Assembly (NCBI RefSeq): GCF_000002875.2
Contig: NC_009414.2
Span: forward strand, 473,001 to 537,000
DNA length: 64,000 nucleotides
DNA from: Leishmania infantum JPCM5
Taxonomy: Eukaryota; Euglenozoa; Kinetoplastea; Trypanosomatida; Trypanosomatidae
Reading direction: 5' to 3'
Part shown: positions 43,801-53,456 of the stretch, in pieces
Position numbering within the stretch: position 1 is the first letter of the stretch
Layout: each line of letters starts with the position of its first letter
The notes under the pieces: model-generated
Told to the model about the DNA's origin: nothing
Seen by the model: the letters and a program-made list of their open reading frames with translations, nothing else
The model's database searches: none
Position numbers and translations under genes: made by a program

Positions 43801-44480
43801 TCTCCACGCAGCGTGGAAAGAAGGAGCTCTTCTGGAAGGAACCGGACTCGCGGAGCGTTGACTACTCGTGCATTCAACTGTCCGACGTCAGCTTCATTCA
43901 GCTTGGGTGCTTTGGTAAAGTGTTTTCCCGCCACCGCATTCCGCCCAATGATCCCGCGTTCTTCCGCGCCTTTACGATCGGGCTGAAGCATGGTGGGCGA
44001 ACCGTAGACATCGTGGCAGAGACGCTGCCCGACTACGAAGCGTGGGTGGTGGGTCTCTCGCACCTCGTCGGCGTCGACCCCTTCTGGGGCGGCAAGATCG
44101 ACCTCACGATGGAGGTCGGCACCGATCGCCTCACCTATTTCGAGTCGAGCGTATGTGAGGCAAACTACATCCACCCCTTGGAGTACCTGGAGCTGAAGAA
44201 GCGTGTGCAGCACGTCGCGGCGCGCACGATTCAAGTGCTGGAGGAGTCTGGCCAAGACACCGCGCGTGCCCAGGCGATTCTCGGCGGCATCCATCCACCT
44301 GCCGTGAACAGCAACTGTGCAGTGTACATGACGAAAGGCGAGCTGCGGTTTTTGTTGCCCGAAACCTTCGACATTATTCGCGTGTCGCGACTGTGGATGC
44401 TCTTCCAGCAGATGAACCTCGTCTACGACGACAACTTCGCCCCCGCTACCGCGTTCGGCATCACGGTGCGCGAATCGTGA
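40845..44480 (+). CDS. Kinesin with N-terminal motor and C-terminal PH-like domain
   Basis: The 1211-residue protein begins directly with a kinesin motor (about residues 5-350). It has the P-loop GQTGSGKT (91-98), switch I NDTSSRSH (206-213), switch II DLAGSE (261-266) and the closing FRESKLTKLL and LRFCDRV motifs. An N-terminal motor normally implies plus-end-directed movement along microtubules. A highly charged coiled coil follows (about 415-560), then an acidic, Ser-rich disordered segment (about 690-930). A PH-like domain lies at about 948-1078 (LVQDLIRFLRSGTRMLKHCR, ERIFWVSTQRGKKELFW, DYEAWVVGLSHLVG), which may bind lipid or protein at a membrane or basal body. The ATG at 40845 is the first in frame and starts the motor at its usual place. 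It belongs to no named kinesin family that I can recognise and may be kinetoplastid-specific. Confidence 0.93.
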   Translation: MSEQRITVAVRIRPPIGHERYEPVCARKADDDQTITINAEETSASVSGVSVFQFDYVFDETDDQVAVYEESVQEMVDHALSGFSATVFTYGQTGSGKTYTILGSKSADGKVTEGSGAFMRVFDDLFTYKEAVKDRTHIVIALSALELYVEDVMDLLMDKKKLKLRDTPEETITVGINTVEVHTMADVERNFDVANSFRSVTATKMNDTSSRSHALFFIDIFQIPVEKSPQAPKVSQLIDETGMSLSKGVAGVTKSRIALVDLAGSERVKRSGATGQAMVEAQAINKSLSTLGTVINAMYLQNPHIPFRESKLTKLLKPCFVDTTSRLLLIGQVAPPSNSASESLGTLRFCDRVKGLKAGQVMGFTDLAAEQAFLQSRRVNEELLAEMHILQAQYYYEAVSVRRLAAAKSVPVDQERQRIVAELQAGAADVVARKEREMLEKAERKAIAQRDAAVESFVLHMNSLIEEYEQVAHTVKREKKAQKKLREEQEAEHEVRLHEAKKAKKHRLKLQEAVAEARQNLEALDRELEALDRQIEMVGKENAAGVIDGVDDDAASPNKAIDRAVEEATHGLVESFYNHATEQSRLYSMFVSRLAATRRERSRVRRMKLMSSTLVTDGTLLYDLIAFLIDRAVDVSEGDLPLGAKWGWHDVDGLSQRLLCADEMYPPLLSSAWEPLHEEAKPCLEQPHSITFLSSDESDGEHSHHAAESRRIRQIRDAAAAKVENLNALHADGEDDKQHETSNGGGSDGDGHDGKESSEDSAGTPAPHAHESDWMNGQLLGRTPPQDAALAVANTVEDAPPLATKACARRKRKDGAAAATVTSPSNGNGDASTSDAAAASATRSPEDRPGRHGKSKGVPAAVTAVSEGSSSDEPGDESSGTESSASPSESDSEDESPEEAAAAKGAAHKAQKKEAHEAAREGRGTEEDALPVGAPNPSYQEKDSRALMKVYDSPTLVQDLIRFLRSGTRMLKHCRRGKPHERIFWVSTQRGKKELFWKEPDSRSVDYSCIQLSDVSFIQLGCFGKVFSRHRIPPNDPAFFRAFTIGLKHGGRTVDIVAETLPDYEAWVVGLSHLVGVDPFWGGKIDLTMEVGTDRLTYFESSVCEANYIHPLEYLELKKRVQHVAARTIQVLEESGQDTARAQAILGGIHPPAVNSNCAVYMTKGELRFLLPETFDIIRVSRLWMLFQQMNLVYDDNFAPATAFGITVRES

Positions 44481-46980
44481 AGTTGCATGTCTGCCAGGAT
44501 GCAGCGACTTTCCGCTTGTCAGGCTATACGCCTGTCCTGTGTACGTGTCGGGCTGTTCCTGTGCGCGCGTGCGAGTCTACATGAGTTTATCTGCGCTCGG
44601 CCATGTAGCGCGTGGCTGTGCGGCTGCCGCTCCGGCGACCCGCATACGCAATCCTCTCGTTCTCGCTCACAACGTCATTATGAATGGGGCCATCAGAGGC
44701 GACGAGGGGCACCGCTGCTCCGGGTAGCTCTCTACGCAAGGGCCTTGGCGCCGGGCGGCCCGCCCCCTCCTTTCTTCTCAGCCTATATGCATATTCCTAC
44801 TTGTTTGTAGGACTCCGCTTCGCATAGGAGCACCGGAGCCTTGAGAACGGCAAGATTTCTGTAGGACGCGCTTGTGTGCAGGAAAGCGCGGAGGTGGTAC
44901 TGAGAGTGCCGGCAGGCCTACACGTTGCGTTGATCACTGTCATTGCGTGCGCGCATGTGCGACAGCGAAAGTGGCATCATTATCATCATCGCACCGCGCG
45001 TTTTGCACGTTGGCTAGTCTTCTATCATTCTTATTATTGCCCGTCCCCCTCCCCTTCGCCTTATTTTGCGCGTGCATGCACATGTGTTTGGACTCTTTTT
45101 GTGAACCTGCAGCGACCCACTGCCGAGGGCTCATTCTTTCCTTCCTTCCGCCTGTCCGTCCTTTGCTCTTGACGTGGTTGGCGGCCGTCCCCTTTCGCCT
45201 GCTGTGTGCCGCCATCGCCTCTGCTTGCCTTGCCCTTTTTCGCCTCAGGTGTTGTTGCTAACCTTTTCACACAAAAGATATATGATGATATACATACATA
45301 TATGCACACAAATATACGTATATATGTATAGATATGTATATCGGTTAGCAGCGCGGGTGCCTCGTGCGCGACACTCGGTTCCTCCTTCCTTTCCTTCGGC
45401 GTTTTGGCCGTGTTTTGTATGCCTCTTCGCTGTGGTTGCGTCTTTTCAGCATCGTCTTCCTCTTTGCCTTTTCGATATCCTGGCCTCTTCGGACTCGTCC
45501 ACGTTCGCGGTATGGGGAGCTCTGTGGCGAGTAGCGGGCGCCTTTTCTTCTTTTCATTGCTATCAGCGGCAGACGACGTATGCGCGCTCACTCTGTCTCT
45601 TGCTCTCTCCTTTTTTTCCCCTCTCTCTCGTGTACATCACGCGATGTCCAATGCGGAGTCGAGGGCTTGTGTGGATTTGCTCATCGAGGGAGCGGTGCTG
45701 CGGCGTGTAATCGGTCTCTCTAAAAGTCGGATAGAGCAAGATGAAAGGAAGCGCGACGCTGGCTGAAGAGCGATGATGCTGCCGGTGAGCGGGAAGGCCG
45801 ATGCAGAGGATGGGTAGCGATGCATCGCTCGCGCTCTCTTGCACTATTCTGCCTACGCATACAGCCATCCACATGGATTGTGTGGATGTTTTTTCTGCAT
45901 GAAAGTGTGTCATGAAAGGGTCTCGCTACCGCGCGCGCGTGCCCTATGATGTAGATGCACACTAGATTATGGGTGTGCCGGTGAGTGATAGCAGCTGCAG
46001 CTTCTATCGCGTTTATGCGTCTCTCGTTTGCATGGCGTCAGCGTGTGTGGTTACCGGGGATGCCGGCCGAAAGCGAGTGTAAGAGGCGGTGGCGAAGACG
46101 ACGATGAGGAGGAGCAAGGATTACCGGGAGCAGGCGGAAGGCCGCATGGCGGGGGGCTCGCTCCCGGTGAAGCGAGGCTGAGGCTTTTGTGCTGTGTTTT
46201 CTTTCACCATCGCGCTACGTTTATTGACGCTCTTTCTTTTAGTTTCTCGGCTCCTTTTTGCTGTCCATGTTGATGTTCTCTCTCCCACCCTCCCCGTCTC
46301 GCCCTCACGCAGCTCTCGCATACCTTCTCTTTTCTCCACTTTATTCAGCGGTTTTGGCTGCATGAGTATGTTTCTCTCTCTCTCCCCTGCATGTGCATGC
46401 TGGTTTCCATGGGCGAGTGCGTATGCAGTTTCCAATGTTCGTCTCGTCACACTTCATTGTCTTCACTCCCTATCGGCCGCTAAGCCTTGACGGCTCTGCC
46501 GGTGTGGACAAACATATCCTCTCTTTCACCCTCTCGCCACCCCAACAGCCTCTGTCGTAAGTGCTTCCTAGTTTAAGGTCCTCTTTCGCTTCGCTGTTGC
46601 CGTCGTCTTCTGCCCCGCTCCACTCCGTCCGGCTTCTACACCTTTCCTACCCACCACCCTTCCCTAGGCAGCCACCACCTCATGTTCTCTTTCCATCATC
46701 TTGCGCACGCCGTTCGCGATAACTGCCGCTTTAACTATCCCGCGCGACGACTTTCACTGTATTTTCTTCTTGTTTGCTTCACTGCGAATTCGCCGCTGGG
46801 CACACCTCCTTTTCCCTTGTGCATTTGCGTGCACCTCTTTGGCGCGCATCTTTTTGCTCGTGCTGTGTGTCTTGACTTCGCGGCTCTGCTCCCCTACGCC
46901 ATGAGCTCCCTGGCTGGTGCTCGCCCGCGTGCCGTTGCGTGCGACTCTCTGCCACCACCTCCTCCTTTCTCTACGGGACG

Positions 46981-46998
46981 ATATATATATATATATAT
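46981..46998. repeat. (AT)n microsatellite
   Basis: Nine AT dinucleotides in a row, shortly before SIDER2 copy 3. Confidence 0.85.
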
Positions 46999-47117
46999 TC
47001 AGCCCATCAAGCACGTGTGTGCCCGAGTACACATTAGCGTTTCGGATACCCCCGTGCAGTGTCACTTTTTTTATCGCTCTCGCTTCGATTTCTTATTACA
47101 CGTCTCTGTGCACGAAT

Positions 47118-47720
47118 CCCTGATGACAGGGAGGGGGCGCACGCCTCAGCGCGTCGTATCCTCAGGGCCCCGCACACCGACTCCGCCGGGAAGCCAGGCA
47201 GCCTCCCAGCCCCTACCCATTGCCCATGCCGAGCTACTTCCGGCGGTGACACGGTCACGCGCCCACGAAGTGGGGTGGGGGTGGAGGTGAGAGCGATGTG
47301 TTGCTGCTGATGTCTGCGGTGGGAGACTGGATGGCGCTGCGTCGGAGCGGGCTGCGGCAGCGAGCACGTCTGCGCCGTCCACATGATGGACGAGGTGTGA
47401 GCGTGGCTGGAGGATATCCCACCCGGCCCTGGCACTGCCTCCTGGTGTGGGGAGCCTGCGCCACGGCGAGGGGGATGCGCCAGGAGGGGTGGCGGCCGGC
47501 GGAGCGGGTGGTTTGCAGAGCTGGAGGCAGCGGCCGTGCTTGTGTGCCTGGGTGGGCGCAGCGCTGTGACGCGTGTGCCCACCGCTGCCTCGTCCCGCGC
47601 GGTGGGACCTGTGGCATGTGACGGGGAGAGGTGGGGGCGCATCGCGGAGGTGGAGTCGTGTTGCGCGGCAGAGGATGGAGGTGGTGGGGAAAAGCTGATC
47701 GCGGGAGTCGAACGAAGCAG
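47118..47720 (+). mobile_element. SIDER2-like degenerate retroposon, copy 3
   Basis: It starts CCCTGATGACAGGGAGG and is near-identical to copy 4 up to position 47677 and to copy 2 up to 47720. The 17 bp upstream (CGTCTCTGTGCACGAAT) are also shared with copy 4. It lies about 0.7 kb before the nuclease ATG, so it could fall in the 3' end of the kinesin transcript. Confidence 0.78.
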
Positions 47721-48366
47721 AACAGCAGCAGAAGAGTACCTGGAAGGCACAGCAGTGCCGTGGCCTCAACAACTGTGGTGACGGCTGCACTTGTGCAGAT
47801 GCATGATTATGAGTTGCGCTAACCGTTGTGCTGTTCACGTACGCTCATGTGCTTCGCAGGTAGCGTACGTCCGCTCCCTCCGACTGGCTGGCCGCCTCCC
47901 ATCGTCTTTCCCGCGAAGGGAGCGGGCGCCAGGTGGGCTGCGTTGTGCATCCTGTAAGCTCCCTGACGCGAGGTGGCGTTGCCGGGAGGGAGCGTTTGCG
48001 CTGTCTCTCGCTAAGTCGTTTCCCTGGCCTGCCACTCTCTCTCTTTCGCCTTCCGTTTGCTTTCTTGTGGCTGTTGCCCGGCGTGTTTGCGTCTCTGTAG
48101 CACCACCTGCTCCGACACACGCGCACACACAAAACCCGCGTCCGTGACACCATCTATCCAGTGCACGACACACGCCCATACGCGCACGTGCAAAGCAAGC
48201 GACACGCTCTCCTTTTCTCTTTCCACGGGCTCCTGCTGTTTGCTGCCACCATACCCTCGTCATCGCCTCTGTGCCATATACATCTTGAACGTCGAGTACA
48301 CTTCGCTGGAGCGAGGACGGCACACGCACACTCACTCGCTCCTTGCATACGTTCTCCCGCCTCAAC

Positions 48367-48368
48367 AG
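48367..48368 (+). promoter_or_regulatory. Candidate spliced-leader acceptor of the nuclease gene
   Basis: A C/T-rich segment ends in CCTCAACAG 48 nt before the ATG at 48416. Confidence 0.45.
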
Positions 48369-48415
48369 TGCTGCCCTGCTTGGTTCTTGGGCGTCGTTGC
48401 GCACTGCTGCCCATC

Positions 48416-49366
48416 ATGCCCGCGCTTGTCGGCCTCCGTCTGCCTCTCACAGTGCTGTGCCTCCTGGTGCTCAGCTCTGCGCTGTGCGTGACTGAGGCTC
48501 TTGGATGGGGCTGCGTGGGTCACATGCTCCTCGCCGAGATCGCGCGCCGCCAGCTGGACGATAAAAACAAGGAAAAGATTGATGCGATGGCGGAAGTGTT
48601 TGCGCAGAGCGGCCCGTTCCCGTCGTCTCCGGACATGGTGCAGGCCGCATGCTGGGCGGATGACGTGAAGCTTTGGCGTCAGCGCGCCATGGGCTCGTGG
48701 CACTACTTCGATGCGCCGTACAACCCCGAAAATATCAATATCACCGATGCGATCGCTACAGTGAACGCCGTTACGGTGTCCCGCAATATGATTTCTGCGC
48801 TTAAAAATACCAAGGCGCCGCTGTACATGCTGAACTTCGCTTGGGCGAACCTGGTGCACATCTTTGGCGACCTGCACCAGCCCCTGCACACCATCTCCCG
48901 GTACTCCTCTGAGTACCCGCACGGAGACAAAGGAGGCAATTTGATTCAGGTAATGGTGGGCAGAAAGTCGTTGAGGCTGCATGCCCTCTGGGATAATATT
49001 TGCACTGGCACGCCTCCACGCTACCAGCGGCCCCTCTCCTACACCGACCTCTTCGCCCTCGCTGCGACAGCGGACCGGCTGCTGGAAACGTACATCTTTC
49101 CAGAAGCGTTGCGGACACTCGTGGACGTGATGGCGATTCATGAGGAGAGCCACATGTTTGCCGTAAACACCAGCTACCCCGGCGTAACACCAGGTGCGAC
49201 TCTCAGCGAGGCCTACCTTGCTCGATGCAAGCGTGTCGCTGAGGCTCGACTGACGCTTGGTGGCTATCGCCTCGGCTACCTTCTGAATACGCTGCTGTCG
49301 AGTATCCATGTTGACGAGGCCACACTGGAGGCGTACCGCGCTGCACGTCCGAAGCGAGGTGCGTAA
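48416..49366 (+). CDS. Secreted P1/S1-family (class I) nuclease
   Basis: The 316-residue protein is a zinc-dependent single-strand nuclease/3'-nucleotidase. A signal peptide (residues 1-30, hydrophobic LPLTVLCLLVLSSALCV) would be cut before W31, giving the N-terminal Trp that coordinates zinc in this family. The remaining ligand set can be matched: H36 (WGCVGH), an Asp in CWADD (82-83), H96 (WHYFDAP), H148 and D152 (LVHIFGD), H158 (HQPLH), H189 and D193 (LHALWD). Length is typical. In trypanosomatids such enzymes act at the surface or outside the cell in purine salvage, because the parasites cannot make purines. There is no obvious C-terminal membrane anchor, so secretion or a lysosome/flagellar-pocket location is inferred. 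The upstream frame is open to 48161, but the signal peptide fixes the start at 48416. A SIDER2 follows 276 bp after the stop. Confidence 0.95.
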   Translation: MPALVGLRLPLTVLCLLVLSSALCVTEALGWGCVGHMLLAEIARRQLDDKNKEKIDAMAEVFAQSGPFPSSPDMVQAACWADDVKLWRQRAMGSWHYFDAPYNPENINITDAIATVNAVTVSRNMISALKNTKAPLYMLNFAWANLVHIFGDLHQPLHTISRYSSEYPHGDKGGNLIQVMVGRKSLRLHALWDNICTGTPPRYQRPLSYTDLFALAATADRLLETYIFPEALRTLVDVMAIHEESHMFAVNTSYPGVTPGATLSEAYLARCKRVAEARLTLGGYRLGYLLNTLLSSIHVDEATLEAYRAARPKRGA

Positions 49367-51206
49367 ACGGCGGGTGACCAGCAGCCGCTACGGATGGGAG
49401 GCCACTTGCACTGATGCGGACTGTGTGCCTGCACCTGCCCATGCACGGGCATGGGTGGGCGCCGCGGAAAGCGAAGAAGGGCTGGCGTCCTATTCCTTTT
49501 GCTGTGTGTGCATGAACTCGGGCTATGGGTCGGCAGCGGGGGACGAGAGCGAGGAACTGCCTTGTCGGCAGTATGTGTCCGCTCTACTTCTGTGGCATGC
49601 GCAGGTCCTCACCTCTTTTGTCTTCGTCTCTGTGCACGAATCCCTGATGACAGGGAGGGGGCGCACGCCTCAGCGCGTCGTATCCTCAGGGCCCCGCACA
49701 CCGACTCCGCCGGGAAGCCAGGCAGCCTCCCAGCCCCTACCCATTGCCCATGCCGAGCTACTTCCGGCGGTGACACGGTCACGCGCCCACGAAGTGGGGT
49801 GGGGGTGGAGGTGAGAGCGATGTGTTGCTGCTGATGTCTGCGGTGGGAGACTGGATGGCGCTGCGTCGGAGCGGGCTGCGGCAGCGAGCACGTCTGCGCC
49901 GTCCACATGATGGACGAGGTGTGAGCGTGGCTGGAGGATATCCCACCCGGCCCTGGCACTGCCTCCTGGTGTGGGGAGCCTGCGCCACGGCGAGGGGGAT
50001 GCGCCAGGAGGGGTGGCGGCCGGCGGAGCGGGTGGTTTGCAGAGCTGGAGGCAGCGGCCGTGCTTGTGTGCCTGGGTGGGCGCAGCGCTGTGACGCGTGT
50101 GCCCACCGCTGCCTCGTCCCGCGCGGTGGGACCTGTGGCATGTGACGGGGAGAGGTGGGGGCGCATCGCGGAGGTGGAGTCGTGTTGCGCGGCAGAGGAT
50201 GAACACGGTGAAAGATGCCTACTTCCGTCGCCGCTGCACTCGGCGTCTGTGCTGTTTCGGCCTCTGTGCCGTTTGATGTGCTCCTGTTTTTTCTGCATTG
50301 TTTATTATTATTCTGTGTTTTTTTCAACTCTGATTTTACTTCGGCGTTGTGCTCATGTCTTTTTTTTTCTCTTCCTTGTGGTGGTCTGTTTCGGCAACTC
50401 TGCTGCCTCTTGGTGACCTCGATGTGCGTGGCTCTTCATCGGCGTGACTGGTTTCTGGTGGTGCCCACGAGAGTTCTTGCGATGGCTCTCTCCGGCCTCA
50501 CTGCTGCCTTCTCAGAATCTGCCTACGGACCCGCAAATGGGCTGTGTTTACGTCTGCTTTCGTGGAACGGAGAGGAAACTGTTTTTGGTGACCTGAAGGC
50601 AGGGCTGGGTGAGAAGACAGGGTGGAAAAGGGGGAAGCATTGCCTACGGACGGTTTGTGTGCCTGCACCTGCACATGCTCGCTGATGAATTCGACAGCGC
50701 TGTCGAGGTCGCGTGAGCGGAAGAGGAGGAAAGAGGGACAGAGACGAACGAAGTAACTGTTTTTATTTTTCGCTGCTGATGAAAACGGAACAATCGGCAG
50801 AAGCTCGAAAGCGACGCTGCCTTATGGCGCGGAAGGATCAGAGCAAAGAATCAAACAAGCAAATGATAGCGAGAAGCGTGAGGGAAGGCGTCCACGGACT
50901 TGCACTCTCCTCGCAGAGGATTTGACAGCGGCACGTTGCGGCAAAGGGTACAGCTTGCTACGATCTGGACTGGGGAAGGTGTTAAAGCAAAGACCGGGGG
51001 CTCACCGGAAGCGGAGAACGTGCCGACGGTCGCGTGTGTTAGTCTTCTCTTCTCTCCCTCAAGTGCATAATGAGCCGTAATGCCGGCGGCCAGCGACCCC
51101 TTCCTCTTCTTCGTCATGCTGACCTTGCACGTGCACAGGACGCCTCTACTCTGGTGACTCTCGTTTTGTTCCCTTTCATGAAAAAGCCATTGACAGCACA
51201 TCGCAA
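49367..51206. other. Intergenic region carrying SIDER2 copy 4
   Basis: No convincing gene. After the SIDER2 (49642-50201) comes a T-rich region (50281-50380) that would suit polyadenylation/trans-splicing signals, then A/G-rich DNA. A small uORF lies at the right end. Confidence 0.6.
49642..50201 (+). mobile_element. SIDER2-like degenerate retroposon, copy 4
   Basis: It starts CCCTGATGACAGGGAGG, shares 17 bp of upstream flank with copy 3, and ends at GCAGAGGATG (50201), about 43 bp earlier than copies 2 and 3. Its position 276 bp after the nuclease stop codon makes it the best candidate here for a SIDER2 within a 3'UTR, with an expected destabilising effect on the nuclease mRNA according to published work on this family. 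Confidence 0.8.
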
Positions 51207-51210
51207 ATGA
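51178..51210 (+). other. Ten-codon uORF overlapping the start of the RluA-like gene
   Basis: ATG at 51178 opens a ten-codon frame whose TGA (51208-51210) overlaps the main ATG (51207-51209) in an ATGA arrangement. It would be in the mRNA only if the acceptor lies upstream (for example the CAG near 51138); AGs at 51185-51186 and 51195-51196 would remove it. Confidence 0.4.
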
Positions 51211-52640
51211 ATGGCAAAGACGCTGTCGTATCAGCTGCATCACTCGACGCGCTTGATGTGATCTATGAGAACGCGGAGATGCTGGTGTTGAGCAAGCCCC
51301 CAGGCATCCGCATGGACGGCGATGAAACCATCTACGGCCGCACCGTAGAGTCCCTGGTGTGCGAGCACATGAAAGCCCGTGGCATCTTCGACGATACACA
51401 TGAGCAGCTGCAAAAAGAAAAGAAGCGAAAGAAGCAGCTGAAGTTTGTGCATCAGCTTGACTTCGGTACGAGCGGGGTTCTGTGCTTGGCCTTTACTAAA
51501 GATATGGCCGCGCGACTTGCCCACTGTTTTGAGATGCGCACGGTTCGGAAGTACTATGTTGCACTGCTGCATGGACACTTGCCAAGCGATACGGCGCCGA
51601 CGGAGGATGGCGCCTCGAGTGACCAGCCAGGCTCTACTTTCACGTCAGATACAAAGGCTCGTCGGTCGTCATTTGCCGCGTGGGCGAATGCGTGCAACAA
51701 GGCATGGGAAGGGCTGGGCTGCGTCCGGGCTGTTTGCTCTGCATCCACGAGCGGAGAATCCTCGGCGAACTCGGCGGGTGGGGACGAAGTGGCAGGGTTC
51801 CGGTACCTTCTGCAACGCCCGCATAAGACAGCATGGGAAGCGGTGGGACTGGCGAATTCCAAGGACGCGGAGGAGGGCGTGCCGGTGACTGTGGTGCATC
51901 GGTATCACTCTCGTCGAAGCGGTGCTCCATCGCTGAGCACTTCAGCACCAGAAAATCCCGCTTCCGTGCCGGCAGACGTGGTGGAGGACCTTATCTACCG
52001 TACGCTGCTAGAGAGTACTGCAACGCGTTCGGTCGTCTTTGTTGATCTGCCGGTGGGCTACGATTTAACGGTCCCCGAGCACCTCCGCATGGCTGTTACG
52101 GCAGAGCAAAGCCGTGACGCTAAAACAAGCCTCTTAGTGCTGAAGCGCACCTACTTGGCCGAACCTCCACCAGCGGGCGGCGAGGCGCCACAGCGCGACG
52201 CAATCGCTAAGGATTCCCCGTCTGTCACAAGCTATCCGGTGACGCTGGTGCTGCTTGCTCCGCACACGGGTCGACGCCATCAACTCCGCGTGCACTGCCG
52301 CGCCATCGGTTTCCCTATTGTTGGGGACACCTCGTACTGCGCTGACCTACCGTGGTGCGCCGCCTTGCCGCTAGGGTCATCCACATCCACATGGGCGGCC
52401 GCCGGCGCGCGGCGCATGTACCTGCACGCTTGGCGCCTGCTTCTGCCCGGCACAGTGACGCCCCGCCTCGATGAGGTTGAACGGGTGGCGCTGAAGAAGA
52501 AGCGGCGTCGCGAGATCTTGGGGCTATCAGGGCAACACGATGCCTCCTTCTCCGCGAGTCGTTGCGAGTGGACCGAGTTTGTGGCCTCGGTGGACTTTAC
52601 TGGACTGGACCTGGAGGATTCAGAGGATCGAGAGATGTAA
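51207..52640 (+). CDS. RluA-type pseudouridine synthase (RPUSD1-like)
   Basis: The 477-residue enzyme should isomerise uridine to pseudouridine in RNA. Motifs in order: [17 protein letters not shown] (about 17-33), the catalytic [12 protein letters not shown] (82-93; Asp85), [10 protein letters not shown], and near the end [18 protein letters not shown] followed by IVGDTSY (about 352-379). The Gln in HQLD, where most RluA enzymes have Arg, recalls the animal RPUSD1 subgroup. Between the catalytic and distal motifs is a poorly structured insert of about 100-150 residues rich in Ser, Ala and Gly, common in trypanosomatid enzymes. No N-terminal targeting signal is obvious; the target RNA cannot be predicted. 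The ATG at 51207 is the first in frame and leaves a normal N-terminus. Confidence 0.9.
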   Translation: MNGKDAVVSAASLDALDVIYENAEMLVLSKPPGIRMDGDETIYGRTVESLVCEHMKARGIFDDTHEQLQKEKKRKKQLKFVHQLDFGTSGVLCLAFTKDMAARLAHCFEMRTVRKYYVALLHGHLPSDTAPTEDGASSDQPGSTFTSDTKARRSSFAAWANACNKAWEGLGCVRAVCSASTSGESSANSAGGDEVAGFRYLLQRPHKTAWEAVGLANSKDAEEGVPVTVVHRYHSRRSGAPSLSTSAPENPASVPADVVEDLIYRTLLESTATRSVVFVDLPVGYDLTVPEHLRMAVTAEQSRDAKTSLLVLKRTYLAEPPPAGGEAPQRDAIAKDSPSVTSYPVTLVLLAPHTGRRHQLRVHCRAIGFPIVGDTSYCADLPWCAALPLGSSTSTWAAAGARRMYLHAWRLLLPGTVTPRLDEVERVALKKKRRREILGLSGQHDASFSASRCEWTEFVASVDFTGLDLEDSEDREM

Positions 52641-53356
52641 GCCGGTCACCGTCTGTGGATGCGACTCTCTCTCTCTCTTTGCGCATGGCGCACCACGAGA
52701 AGACCGCAAAGGCGTGTACACCTTTTTAGGAGCCGTGCTGCGAAGGACGAAGAGGAGAGAGTACACTGCGGTGTGTGAGATGCGCATCGATGAAGCAGGG
52801 GCTCGGTGGCGCGTGCCACTCACGCTGTTGACCGCTGAAGGCGGGACGTGGTGCCGGGTGAGACGTGCACGACTCGCTTTGTGTCAAAGTAAACGGCGTA
52901 CTTTACCGCGGCGACAGGCACTGCGGCGCCATGCCGTCTCAAGACCCAGTCTTGCGGCTGGTGCCAAGCTTGCTCATTCCTTCATTTATTTGTTTCCCTT
53001 TCCCTGCCAACAAATTGATCCTTCTTTGTGCATGCCAACGTCTGCACCGACAGGATGCACCTCCATATCCTTGAAAGCCAGCACACCCGCACACCATAGA
53101 AGCACCCCCCCATACACACACACTCACACAGAGCGCTGCTGCACGTTGCTTCACACGCTTTTCTCTACCCATACGTGGCACTGACGCGCCAGCACAAGCG
53201 ACTGCACAGGCACATGCCCGCACGTAGTCGCACTCACGCGTATCCCTCTGCCGCTTCCCTTTTGTCTTGCTCCTCCTCAAAGTTGCGATCTCGTTGATCT
53301 CTCTCTCTCTCGTGCGCCTATTTGTTTGTCTACCACTCTGTCACCGTCGTCCTCAC

Positions 53357-53358
53357 AG
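53357..53358 (+). promoter_or_regulatory. Candidate spliced-leader acceptor of the RAD17-like gene
   Basis: CCTCACAG follows a T/C-rich region from about 53297 and lies 98 nt before the ATG. A second CAG is at 53419-53420 and still leaves the uORF in the mRNA. Confidence 0.4.
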
Positions 53359-53430
53359 TTTGTGCGGCACAGGAGTCACACACGCCCTCTCTTTGGTCAT
53401 CTATTGGAGTGAGCACCTGCAGCACCGACT

Positions 53431-53454
53431 ATGAACGCCGCCGTCGCTGTGTAG
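53431..53454 (+). other. Seven-codon uORF ending just before the RAD17-like start
   Basis: ATG at 53431 reads seven codons to TAG (53452-53454); the main ATG is at 53457, two bases later. Both plausible acceptors lie upstream, so the uORF should be in the mRNA and translation of the main frame would need leaky scanning or reinitiation. Confidence 0.5.
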
Positions 53455-53456
53455 GC

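Larger units (their letters stand above)
44481..48415. other. Intergenic region carrying SIDER2 copy 3
   Basis: Nearly 4 kb without a convincing gene. It holds an alternating T/A-rich stretch with several TATATG blocks around 45280-45345, an (AT)n tract at 46981-46998 and the SIDER2-like element at 47118-47720. The length is more than needed for two UTRs, but no frame resembles a known protein. Confidence 0.55.
52641..53456. other. Intergenic region between the RluA-like and RAD17-like genes
   Basis: No gene seen. It contains CA-rich (53101-53220) and CT-rich (53297-53312) stretches; the latter precedes the likely acceptor at 53357-53358. Confidence 0.6.
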
